Positions 1-9,514 of a DNA stretch of 20,761 nt are shown piece after piece. Position numbers and translations under genes: made by a program. This DNA is from Didymodactylos carnosus (Eukaryota; Rotifera; Eurotatoria; Philodinida; Philodinidae): contig CAJNOQ010003286.1 of assembly GCA_905250885.1 (NCBI GenBank), positions 1 through 20,761 of the forward strand, read 5' to 3'. The stretch's first letter is position 1, and each line of letters begins with the position of its first letter. The notes beneath the pieces are model-generated. The model did no database searches. It had not been told where the DNA came from and saw only the letters and a list, made by a program, of their open reading frames with translations.

Positions 1-135
1 ACTGGTTTGTCTTTTTCAGTAGACGTGAAAATTAACATTTTGATGAACAAAACAGTTTAACTTATTTAGATTTAAATTTGTGATAGTAGTGGCTAACACG
101 ACACATTTTGCCACGTACGCGCACCTATTCTTGTG

Positions 136-230
136 TACAATACCCATCGCCGTCGTCTAAACTGTTCGATGGTATTTTGCTACGGACACGGACCTTGTAC
201 TGTCTACAATACCATCGCCGTCGACTAAAC
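136..230. repeat. Direct repeat of a 27-bp sequence, two copies
   Basis: Copies at 136-162 and 205-230 share TACAATACC, then ATCGCCGTCG and CTAAAC, differing by one deleted C and one T/A change. The G+C content is higher than the surroundings. No gene is recognised around it. Confidence 0.75.
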
Positions 231-275
231 GAAGGTACAACACTTTATTTATTTTTAGGCGCAAATATAAATATC

Positions 276-430
276 TGGGACGAATTGAGAAAAAAATATA
301 TGGGACGAACTGAGAGAGAAGTATTGATGGGACGAACTGAGAAAAAAATTCTGGGACGAATTAGTTGGGACGAACTGAGAAAAAAAGCTTCGTGGGACGA
401 ATTGAGAAGTCAATTTGGGACGAACTGAGA
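276..430. repeat. Array of seven 15-bp TGGGACGAAYTGAGA units at irregular spacing
   Basis: Units start at 276, 301, 328, 352, 366, 393 and 416. Six are complete matches to TGGGACGAAYTGAGA; the fourth is truncated to TGGGACGAATTAG. Start-to-start distances are 25, 27, 24, 14, 27 and 23 bp, with A-rich, non-conserved spacers. The array creates an apparent ORF with repeated WDELR, but this looks like a by-product of the repeat. Conserved cores with variable spacers suggest protein-binding sites or a decayed minisatellite. Confidence 0.85.
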
Positions 431-690
431 GGACACCCATCATTCTGATTCATTTATCCCTTGACTGGAAAGGAATTGCCAGTATCAAATTGTTTCTACA
501 GAATAAATAATCATCTTTCTTGTTCACATTACATTCTGAAGAACATTCTCAACAAGCAGCAGCAGGCTAGTATTACGACAGTTCTGACGACCATCGTTGT
601 TCTTGCAAGGCAGTGGTTGAGCTGAGAGCGAGTGGCTGACTCGAAGGAGAAAGTAGGTCTAGAAGAAAAACATTTTCTACAATACTAGAC
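431..690. other. Gene-free stretch between the 15-bp array and the TIR element
   Basis: Bases 555-660 are richer in G+C than the neighbours, with a CAGCAGCAG run near 557. No open frame, RNA gene or repeat pair is apparent. It could be a remnant of coding or mobile sequence, but nothing supports a call. Confidence 0.3.
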
Positions 691-743
691 AAAGGATTAT
701 CTAATGAAACCGGCCCATGCCTGAATTTCATCGACTACAATCA
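691..743 (+). repeat. Left arm of 53-bp inverted repeat
   Basis: It pairs with 2990-3042 in inverted orientation, with differences at four positions, all transitions. It runs from AAAGGATTATCT to ACAATCAA. Similarity stops abruptly at both edges of the arm. Confidence 0.85.
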
Positions 744-758
744 ACACTGTTAAAAAAA

Positions 759-1039
759 TTCACATTAGATCTTAGGGGCAGCCTACCACCTTCGTGTGAA
801 TTTTCCGCTATGATAAGTTTACACTAAATATTCGGTTGCATTTACATTCTTTTAAAAAAAATGTTTATCGTGTTAATTCACACTAGATTGTAAGAAAAGT
901 TCACATTAGATCTTAGAGGCAGCCTACCACCTTCGTGTGAATTTTCCACTATGATAAGTTTACACTAAATATTAGGTTATATATACATTTTCTTTAAAAA
1001 CTTTTCTATCGTGTTAATTCACATTAAAGCATACGGTTG
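759..1039. repeat. Tandem duplication, two copies of a 141-bp unit
   Basis: Copy 1 is 759-899 and copy 2 is 900 to about 1039. Shared landmarks include TTCACATTAGATCTTAG, GGCAGCCTACCACCTTCG, TGTGAATTTTCC and TATGATAAGTTTACACTAAA, followed by a less conserved A/T stretch and TATCGTGTTAATTCAC. Divergence is concentrated in the A/T stretch, and the duplication looks old. Confidence 0.85.
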
Positions 1040-1718
1040 ATTTATCTTCCAAAACCTTTCTCGGTGTAAATTCATTTTGTCTCAATGTTTAGAAAATTCA
1101 CAGAAAAAATTATTGCTTGTATGTATTCACACTAGATTTTGTATTCGTTTTGTGTGAATGTGCCTGGCCGTAGCGTATGTTCACATTATATATATTTATT
1201 TCCTTATTTGTTTAATTTTGAAATCAAGCTCATAATTGTTCAATGTTTATTTTTTTTTTCGAGTTTGTTTAAAAAACCAATGACATGATACAAAAAAAAC
1301 TGAGAATTAGAATAAAAAAATATCTGGCTGTCTATAGCGAAGAGAATTTGTCATTTATTTTCGAAGGAAAATCCTTAGTGGCATCAACACCCATAAAACC
1401 TTCTCAAAAGTCGGCCGCACTTGTAAGAAGTTTTTATATGGTATAATTGCCTGCTGGAGTAAATTATCTATTTTTGCAAAATTATAGTACAGACTGCTAT
1501 TGATAGAACTGAATGCTCCAAAAAAGCTACTTAATTTATATCTGTTCCTGGTACCACAAAAACAAAAATTCATCAATGTACGTGTGATTATGTTAGAAAA
1601 AAAGCTCACACAACAGAAAATGTCAATTATAAAACGCTAATTTTTAACATAATAATATAAATATTATACACATTAATTATTGGTTGAATATAATCTATTT
1701 GATAAATTAATCACTTTA

Positions 1719-2124
1719 ATTAACATTAAAGTAAGGCGTTTTTCCATACTGACTTTTAAAAAGTAAATGGCGATCGAGCACATTAACATTACTACGTATG
1801 AGAAAACTACCGAAATCAGAGAAGAAAAGATAATCCAGTATAATGTAAACTCATTTTATCGTTCATGTATACTTTCCTCAAAAGGTAAATTCACACGTGT
1901 CTGAGTGTCATATTTTCGCTCTAATGTAAATAGAAACCAATCTTCAATGTCAATATAGGCTAATATCTATATTTTAATGTGAGCTCACACTAAACGAAAA
2001 TTATACAGAATTTAGTTTGAATTAACATTAAAGCAAGGTGTTCTTTCAGGCTGAATTTTACAGTAAAAGTGTCGATAGAGCAGATTAACATTAATACAAA
2101 GAATAAAACTACCAAAAAGACAAA
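1719..2124. repeat. Two diverged direct repeats about 105 bp long, 302 bp apart
   Basis: The copies begin at 1719 and 2021. Both start with ATTAACATTAAAG, continue with AAGG(C/T)GTT, then GCGATCGAGCA or its variant, then TTAACATTA and AAAACTACC. The TTAACATTA motif occurs twice in each copy and is a variant of the TTCACATTA motif seen at 759-1190. Confidence 0.65.
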
Positions 2125-2181
2125 GTGGGTAGTATTAGCTTAGGTTATAATGCAAAACTAACCGAAGATAATGTTAATTTA

Positions 2182-2201
2182 CCTTACACTTTTTACAGTG
2201 T
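2182..2201. repeat. Short perfect hairpin
   Basis: TTACACT and AGTGTAA flank a 6-nt TTTTAC loop. The arms are copies of the TTCACATTA-type motif in inverted orientation inside the 691-3042 element. Confidence 0.5.
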
Positions 2202-2260
2202 AAACAGAAGAAACACAGAAATGGCAAAACCGCTTGGAGAAAAAAAACGGCACGACGTAC

Positions 2261-2440
2261 TTGTTCATCATTTGACACTTTATCCGAATTTAAGCCTCCA
2301 CCCATTTGTTTTATCATTTGATCAAATTTAGGATTGTTACGTTTCCAATTAGTATAAGAATGACGACAGCGATTACAAATACGAGAGTTCGGTTCAACCT
2401 TTTTCAACATACAAACACAGGTAAAAAGACGTATTGGCAT
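2261..2440 (-). CDS. Possible 5' exon of a transposon-borne Cys-rich protein (60 aa fragment)
   Basis: On the minus strand an ATG at 2440 opens a frame with the cysteine pattern CVC near residue 9 and CNRC near residue 22, followed by RHSYTNWKRNNPKFDQM. The pattern suggests a small zinc-binding module followed by a basic segment. At 2260, directly after GAACAA, a GTACGT donor-like sequence would end the exon in phase 0; beyond it the frame becomes Phe/Leu/Cys-rich and unlike protein. I do not recognise the family. Its position inside the inverted-repeat element suggests the N-terminus of a DNA-binding or transposase-type protein, but no catalytic domain is seen and no downstream exon was found. 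Confidence 0.4.
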
Positions 2441-2989
2441 ACTGTTTGAAAACTTGAAAAGCTATTTTTACTATACAGCTCAACTTGTACACTACTTAGA
2501 AGAAAGAGCTTCTTTTAGTTTTGTTTATATAACACGTTATTCTTTCTACGTTATCTGTATCTCTCAGTTTAAAACATTTTTGGTACACTAGAAATCCTTT
2601 ACTTTTTCGATCAGTTACCACGTTATGAGATATTTCCGAATGATATATTTATTGTAGTGGTCGGATGAGAAATGTTGACATAGAATATCCGAGGCTTTTG
2701 TACGTAGGAGAGAGATCATTTTTCATAGTCTTAAGTATTTTTAAACACGGTCTCTGAACAACTGTTTCCGTATATGTGATATACAGAGATATAGCAAAGA
2801 AAAAGAGCTTTCGAATGATAGTCATGAGGAATTGTGAAACTGAGAGAGAAAGATCCAAAAATAGGATCTATAATATATATCAGATGGAGTAGAAAATCAA
2901 ATTTGATTCAACCAATTTTTTTCTGAGGGTGATTGTAAGGCCTTGTAAGCATTTAGAAATATTCCCCTCGTCGTTCTACATTTAGTCCT

Positions 2990-3042
2990 TGATTGTAGTC
3001 GATGAAATTCAAGCATGGGCCGATTTCATCAGATAATTCTTT
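2990..3042 (-). repeat. Right arm of 53-bp inverted repeat
   Basis: It is the inverted partner of 691-743. The bases beyond 3042 (ATTAACTGAACTAG) and those before 691 (ATACTAGAC) show no clear target-site duplication. Confidence 0.85.
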
Positions 3043-4040
3043 ATTAACTGAACTAGTAAAATAACCAAGGGAGAATAAGTGGACTTGAGGACGTCGGGAC
3101 TTCATGGGAGACCCGGACTTCGTGAAGTGCCATGAAGTTCAGAAATCCATACCAAGTTTTGAACTCCGATAAGATACAGAAACAAGGCTTTGCCAAGCAG
3201 AAGCTGAGTATGTGAGTATATTGAATATCGGAAAAATCCCAACAGGCGTATTAGATCAAAAAGTTGAAGCTGGTTTCATAATGAAGCACTAAACCATAGT
3301 TAATGAAACATGAGGTTCATAGGTTTCAAACCATGACCTTTCTAGTGGTGATGTTGAAAAGCTTTGAAGGCATCAGGAAGTAGGACTTTCAGAAAACCAT
3401 GATTTTTGGGAACTCCTTTTCTAATAAAACTTTTTTCCTGATATTCTTCTTAAGTTGAAAATTTTTTCAATAATTGCATCATGTAGAGAAATGTTTTAGA
3501 GACATTCTGAAAAGAAGAATTATCAAAAAATCTCTTTTCCTTTTAAATTTAAATTTTAAAGTCTAAAAGTTCAACTTTTTTTAAAACCAAAATTTCTCAA
3601 TCTTTTCATACAACAGATACTTTCAAATACACCATTAAATAGTGTGTGAAAATTAAACAAACCTAAGGGTTTGCAAGATTTCAAAAATGAATGTAAGAGG
3701 GTTTTTGAAAGGGTTTTCTGGAAATCTTCAACGATGTTCGGTTCCTTACAACATTTTTCATCTGCTTGTAATTAGCAGACTTCATGGGTTTCAGTGGACT
3801 CCATGGGACTTCGGGACTTCAAGGGACTTCGAAGTCCTAAACTCCGCTTTTTCCCTCTTGAAAATACCATAGTAGAATTTTATACTTTTTCAGTTAGCTT
3901 TTGCTTAGGGGAAAGAACGACTATAATGTAGACCTCGTACAATTTCTTGTTGATACATATTTTGTTTTACTAAATATAATTCCATATAAAGCTTCTGTAT
4001 AGTTTTCTAATAAAATCAGAGGTATTGGACTAAAATTAAG
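3043..4040. other. AT-rich stretch with two GGGACTTC motif clusters
   Basis: Two clusters of the G+C-richer motif GGGACTTC stand out, at 3081-3140 and 3778-3837, with about 640 bp of featureless A/T sequence between them. No coding frame is convincing. The clusters may mark the ends of another small element. Confidence 0.4.
3778..3837. repeat. GGGACTTC short tandem motif cluster ending in a palindrome
   Basis: GGGACTTC occurs at 3805-3812, 3813-3820 and 3823-3830, with GACTTCATGGG at 3778-3788. The cluster closes with the perfect palindrome GGACTTCGAAGTCC (3824-3837). Related motifs at 3096-3108 and 3115-3121 lie in the same orientation, with a reverse copy at 3131-3140. Confidence 0.7.
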
Positions 4041-4225
4041 TTTAGCTAGAAAGTGCACGTAGCGATCCACTGCAAATTATAGCTTTTATCGGAAAAGGTT
4101 GCTCTACCAGATATAGAGAGCTGCGCAAGGTCGATCTGACACAAAAACGAAACATTTTCGAGCATATTAAGCCTTGGGTGCATTTGCTTTCGACGCTCTC
4201 ACGCCTGACCGTGACCCATACCACT
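4041..4225. other. G+C-elevated segment, possible coding relic
   Basis: Composition is visibly richer in G+C than the flanks. One + strand frame stays open for about 58 codons and contains IIAFIGKGCSTRYRELRKVD and FEHIKPWVHLL, and a minus frame is open over almost the same span. Neither has a recognisable domain, a clear start or splice signals. It may be a fragment of an old gene. Confidence 0.2.
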
Positions 4226-4668
4226 TGAAGTATTCAGTACGAACTTCTTCTTTTTTTTAGTGCTTATTCATACACGAACCGCCGTTGGAAACACCCAGAA
4301 ACGAACGAAAATAGAACGTCATAAAAAATTAATTGATTATTATTTGAATGAGAGCTTGATATACATGAATTGATTACGTGTAACACACATGCGAGTATAT
4401 GTCAGAGCAATACTTGTTTATTGTAGAAAAATCATATTATTATATTTGTGTCAGGTATACTACAATAAATAAGCACACCATGGCCATGGAAAAAGTTTAG
4501 CCATCCATGAACCTCTATACTAACCTATATACTTCACGAGAAAATGGAAAATCTCAGTAAACGCACATACTTCGAAGAAAACAAGCGATTTTAGACTATG
4601 TATATGCAAAATATACAAAGATTATTATAAAAAATAACTTTTTTAATTACGGTAACGACCAGAGTATG

Positions 4669-4857
4669 TTGACGGTTACATTAAATGTCTGCTACACTTG
4701 AAATGTGGCAAAAATACGATCCTGAAAATGGCAAGTGTAGTTATCAGTTTCACGCAGAGTTATAGCAGTTTTGGAAACTTTTAAGTTCAAAATATGCTTA
4801 TAGGCTGAGCTACGAATTGTTTTCAGAAGTGTCTTTAATTCCAAGAGTGACCGTCAA
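4669..4857. mobile_element. Small MITE-like element with 11-bp inverted ends
   Basis: TTGACGGTTAC at 4669-4679 and GTGACCGTCAA at 4847-4857 are inverted copies with one mismatch, enclosing 189 bp. Inside is a second inverted pair, CTACACTTG (4692-4700) and CAAGTGTAG (4732-4740). No clear target-site duplication is visible. Confidence 0.35.
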
Positions 4858-4952
4858 TCCTAAAATTCAGTAATCATTAGGAGCCAGCACATTAAACTTA
4901 TACTGAAGTTGTTATTAGTATTATATTAAAAAAATAAACCCGTTAAACCTCA

Positions 4953-5161
4953 TATAAAAGGACTGTACTCGCACGGTGATCGCCATATGAATATGCCCAT
5001 AAACAGTCAGTCACACAAGAGGTGTGACTCACTTGCCATTATGGGTCAAGATGTCTAATCACGGACGTATTGTGCGTCACTATCGTAAGCCAATTACATG
5101 CATGAAAGCGCATAAGGCTCCAGCTAAGCATGCACCGATGACTGTAACCGTAAATAAGTAG
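4953..5161 (+). CDS. TATA-led small basic ORF (36 aa), uncertain
   Basis: A perfect TATAAAAG (4953-4960) stands at the start of a G+C-richer island. Ninety bases downstream, ATG at 5051 opens 36 codons ending with TAG at 5159-5161. The peptide is rich in His, Lys and Arg (it includes RIVRHYRKP and KAHKAPAKHAP) and resembles histone-tail composition, but matches no histone I can name. A shorter frame also starts upstream at an ATG near 4988. It could be a real small gene, a histone-like relic or chance. No neighbour supports a role. Confidence 0.2.
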
Positions 5162-8100
5162 TCAAACGTTTAACTACTAAATGGTCGCTTAAAGAGCATA
5201 AAATTTCGCTTCTATCATACGCAGTTTCCGATGCCCTCTACGGAGAAACATTTTTGATAAAAACTACGCAGAAACTATATACACTTATACAGTTTTCTTT
5301 TTCATTTCGGATGGTATGTATTTCTCTTATTTCTTCAAAAAATTAATAAATTACTCCGATCATAGGTGTTTTGTATTTACTACAGTTGATAGCATAGTCA
5401 TATTTATTACATGTTTATTTATGTAATCTCGCATTAAAACAAAATTTTTAATCGACACTTGGTCGATTGAAATTAGAAAGTATATTTATTTACTTTTTCC
5501 TATAATATAATATAAAACATAATTTTTTCCTAAGATGACGATTTCTCTTTTGTACTTTTCGCATAGTTTAATCAAACAGTATAAATTTCGAGAAAGCACA
5601 GTTCAATACATTCTTAGATAAAATAGAGAAGTAAAGTCTTCTTTCTAAACAAAACATTATTCGTCTTTTGCATACAATAGCATCTAATGTAATCTGTTTC
5701 AAATTTATCAAGGTGTGCGGCCGTATTGAATGATAACTTTTGATCAAGGCATTGACCATTCATCAGATGAGATTACAGAAGACTGAGAAAAACTCTTAAA
5801 AAATGTTTCTATGTTTGTTGTCCCTTGAGATTATGAATGAAACGAAATGTGTTTATATTAAATATGGATAATTAGTGTGTTTAGATGTATAGTTCTAATC
5901 AATCACTAAACGAAAAAAAACAACAAATTGAATAATTACTTTATATAATTTATGTGAAAATAACACATGATTGAGTTTTCCTAACTTTCTATTTTATTTT
6001 CATCAATTTAAGTAGAGGTCAACTAGCGGATAATGTAGTCATCTTAGAATATTTGAATTGAATCTCTTTAAAACAAAAAGTTGACCTATACTCAATAGAT
6101 AGATGAGCTTAAAATTTTAATTTAGAATTGTTCTAGAATTTAAATAATTAAATCTATAATCTATTTTTAAGAATTATTATATTGTTAAAGTCCAATATCA
6201 TTTGATAAACCAAAAGAACATTATTTTATTAATCCATTTTGCAAATTCAAAAGAAAAAAATAGATATTTGAACCAAATATTACATTCTTCTAATTATTTT
6301 TGATAATAGCATTTTCCCTACTTGCTTGCTATTCCTTAAAAATTTGTTAACTATAATCAGTTAGTCAGTTAGTCCTTTTCTGTTATCAGAGATTCAATAA
6401 CAACAACAAATTGATCATATATATATTGATTGACTAATTTGTAATAATTAAACCTCATTTTGAGACAAAATTCGATATTTTTTAAATTTCGATCTTTACT
6501 CTAACATATCGCCGCATCAAACCCCATCAAATTTTCATAGTTTATTTTCATAAATCATTTATTATATATTGAAATGGTTTATGCATATATCTCATTAATC
6601 GAATTATATATATATTCAAAGATTTATTAGTCTATTCCATCAAATATGATCCGAAGTTCATGTCATTCGGCTCATTTTGTAATTTATCTCACATCATGCC
6701 CACAGGTTAAACTCCTTCTTTCTCTTTTTCTTTCCTACTCTGTGTACATAATTTTGTGGGTGTTTTTTGAACTTTTAATTACTTTTTTTTGTGTTTTTTG
6801 TTGGTGAACACTTGCATATGGAAGAGTGGATCAACGCTGTTGGCTCTTTTATAATATATATGTGCATGTTGAATCTATACTTATGAGATTATTATTCGTC
6901 AAAAATATGGCAATGACCTCAACCCTGTAATCTTTTTTATTTCTTTTTTTTTTTCGTCTTTTTTCTCAAGTGCTCTGTCCTACGCTTCTACACACATATC
7001 AATAAAAGAGAAGAAAAGAAGAATACTCAATGTCTGGTAATTTTCATAACGGTCATGATTCAAGGTCATCATTTTGTGATCATTCAATCGTCATGATTAG
7101 AGCGAAAAAGAAAAAACAAAAAAAAAAGAGAAGAAACTTATGTACACATTTACTTATATCTGCCGTATGTCCACATTGCATTTTCAATATTTTTCTCTTT
7201 CTTTTTACTGACCTTGGCTAAGGGTCACTCGTGTATGTTGTTCAATTACGTGTACGATATGGAAAAAAACATTCTTTTTTTTTTTTTTTCTTCTTCTTTT
7301 CTTTTCTCTCTATTCGTTTACTTAACCATATACTACGTAAACTAAACAATAGTTTACCAAATATCTTTTGAAAATAAAAGAAAAAAACGAACGGTTCAAT
7401 ATCATTCTGTTTACATATTCACATGATGTCCAACAAAAATACTTACTAGAACGAGTGTAAAATACACGAGTAGAGAAATAACTAAGATTAGAATATTCAT
7501 AGGTTTTTTTTTCAAATATTTATATTTATTATGAAATTCAACAATGATGTAAGTACAAACATTTTTTAAAGATTTAAGATTAATAAAGCGATAGATTTAT
7601 GTAAGATCAAGTATGAATTGATTAGTCTTTTGATTCACGATAAATATCAATAATCTAAGAAATGACATTGAAAATATCTAATATTTTTAATGATTAAATT
7701 AAGTCTAATATTGTACGTGTTATTAAACTGTATATGTTAAGAGATATTGGATAAAAAAAAATGTTAATATACTAGAAAGAATATATTAATTGAATTGAAA
7801 ATTGCGGTATGTCACCAAGTTAAGCTTTCAATTTATCTTATTAAATAATAGATTATATGATTGAAAATGATTTTTTTAAGAGAATTGTCTATACAATGAA
7901 CAGAACTAGAGTATCTAAACAAAAAGATTGCTAACTGAAATACATTAATAAAACTTATTATTATTATTTTTTTGCTATAAATATATAGTGTTAATGAAAC
8001 AAAATCAAATTGAATTAAAACACTAAAAAGTTTATTTGTTAAATTAGACATTATTTTAGTGCAAATCATATTTCAATTGTTTCCGTTGAATGTGCTCTTA

Positions 8101-8280
8101 ACTATTTTTTATAGTCACATTTTTAAATACTTTTGATTTTATCTCCTTAGTTTCCGATTGTTCAATACTCTCTACTATATATGTTATATTGTTCTTAATC
8201 GTATTTTTATTTTTTATTTTATTAGATTTTTTTCTTTCGACTGAATTTATTATTATTATTGTTGTTCTGTCGTTATTAGG
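5162..8280. other. Long AT-rich stretch without recognisable genes
   Basis: This is very AT-rich DNA with homopolymer and dinucleotide runs. From about 6710 to 7320 the + strand is rich in pyrimidine tracts, including a long T/C run at 7274-7310. Open frames here are short and low in complexity. I see no gene, RNA or inverted-repeat element. Confidence 0.5.
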
Positions 8281-9354
8281 AATTACGTCAGTCATCATAT
8301 CACATACTTCAAATAGAATAATGAATTTACGTCATTGATCTATAATAACGACAACGAAACGAAGAAAATAATAGCTCGATTTCTTTCTAAATTAAAAGAG
8401 AAGTTTTTCCTTTTTCTTTTATTTATAAATCGAAAAGTAATAAAAATAAAAATTAGTTTAAAGCATCTATAGCGATCACTATTCGTGTAGTATAGAAATG
8501 AGAAAAAAAAAAAAAAAAAGAAGAATTTATCGGTGTATTGTCGACAATAACACAGTCTATTACAACGACAACGAGAAGAAGAAGAAAAGAAAAAAAAAAT
8601 GAGAAAGAGATGTTGTTGCGCGTCAGTCGTCCTTCTATTTTCCTTTTATATCAAGGATCTTAGTCTAATACGGAATGAATAAAACAACCGAAGACATGGA
8701 TAAAATAAAGCATGTTTTTGTACAGAATGAAGGCCAAAAAATAACGTAACAAATAGATATTACATAAAAAAATAAGGAAAAAAAAATACATAAAGAAACA
8801 AAATAGATGCAATAAATAATAAAATAGAAAAGACTAGTAAAATACAAAAAAACAAAAAGAAGAAAAATGAAAAGATGAAAAGAAAGAAAGACATAAGAGG
8901 AACTCAATATTGCATAACTCAAATTCTGTGTGAAATCTACTGTGCCCATCAGAACAGGTCACACAGCATTCAAAAAGAAGAAAAAAAAAATTCTCAAATA
9001 AACAGGATGCAGCAAAGAAGAAAAAAAACGAGTAAACCCTGAAGAAACAGTAAAAACACCAAAACCAGGATAAGAACGCGCGATCAAGTAAAAAAAAGAC
9101 GTAACATGTAAAAAATATAAAAATCACGCAATCATAACCTCTATCAACATATTCAGGGCGAACCAGTTATTTTTGTGTATAACCTATCACGAATAAGAAG
9201 GATGAAAAAATAAAAAAATAAATAGAGATGATGGTAGAGATGAACATTGAAATAAGTTTATAGTAGATGCCCGTCATATTTTTGGAATAAGGGCAAAAAA
9301 GAGTCGTGTACGATATAACACTTGTTCTTCATAAAAGAAAGATATAACAAAACA
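8281..9354 (+). promoter_or_regulatory. Possible promoter and 5' UTR region of the bZIP gene, purine-rich
   Basis: Two TTACGTCA sites (8283-8290 and 8327-8334) and ATAACGTAAC (8741-8750) resemble CRE/PAR-bZIP targets. A 17-A run (8503-8519), a perfect 14-bp palindrome (8536-8549) and a long A/G-rich tract (8560-9240) follow. The stretch ends at the candidate ATG at 9355. The role is inferred from position and motifs; no TATA box or initiator can be placed with confidence. Confidence 0.25.
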
Positions 9355-9369
9355 ATGTATCCCATAATG
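9355..9369 (+). CDS. Candidate first coding exon of the bZIP gene (MYPIM)
   Basis: An ATG in good context (AAAACAATG) opens five codons, M-Y-P-I-M, followed at once by a textbook donor, GTAAGT, in phase 0. The first certain exon of the bZIP gene (14348) also begins in phase 0 after a TTTTAG acceptor, so splicing would give MYPIM-PADSNESNH. The purine-rich sequence just upstream could be 5' UTR. The implied intron is 4,978 bp. A competing candidate is ATG at 12050 (MLRIETK, donor GTAAGT at 12071), also phase 0 but with a weaker start context. The true first exon could also lie outside the window. The link to the bZIP gene is inferred from phase and signals only. Confidence 0.35.
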
Positions 9370-9498
9370 GTAAGTACAAATTTTACAGTTATATTTGAAC
9401 AATGTTTTTCACCTAAAGAGATAGAGAAAAAACAAAAGAGTGAGAGATAGTCTAGTGGAAATCTTAGGCATTTTCAATCAGTTTCACTTTCTAGAATC

Positions 9499-9514
9499 TT
9501 GTAAGATCTTACAA
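9499..9514. repeat. 16-bp perfect palindrome
   Basis: TTGTAAGATCTTACAA reads the same on both strands. Outer CACTTT and AAAGTG segments extend the symmetry imperfectly. It lies about 130 bp after the candidate first exon of the bZIP gene. Confidence 0.8.

Larger units (their letters stand above)
691..3042. mobile_element. Putative DNA transposon remnant with 53-bp terminal inverted repeats
   Basis: The left arm (691-743) and the reverse complement of the right arm (2990-3042) match over 53 bp with four mismatches. Both contain CGGCCCATGC and TGAATTTCATCGACTACAAT. Between them are dense short motifs on both strands, two families of internal direct repeats, and a minus-strand ORF with paired cysteines. 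The internal motif arrays resemble transposase-binding subterminal repeats. No target-site duplication is obvious next to the arms, so the true ends may lie elsewhere, or the arms may be two independent copies of a short repeat. The superfamily cannot be assigned. Confidence 0.55.

Noticed and set aside
108-428. 106-codon frame with repeated WDELR
   Set aside because: It is produced by reading the 15-bp repeat array in frames; spacing is not a multiple of three and there is no domain or conserved start.
7060-7068. TCAAGGTCA nuclear-receptor-type site
   Set aside because: A single 9-mer far from any gene; chance occurrence cannot be excluded.
8665-9127. Phe/Leu-rich minus-strand frames of 94 and 97 codons
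   Set aside because: They are the complement of the A/G-rich tract and have low-complexity composition rather than protein-like sequence.
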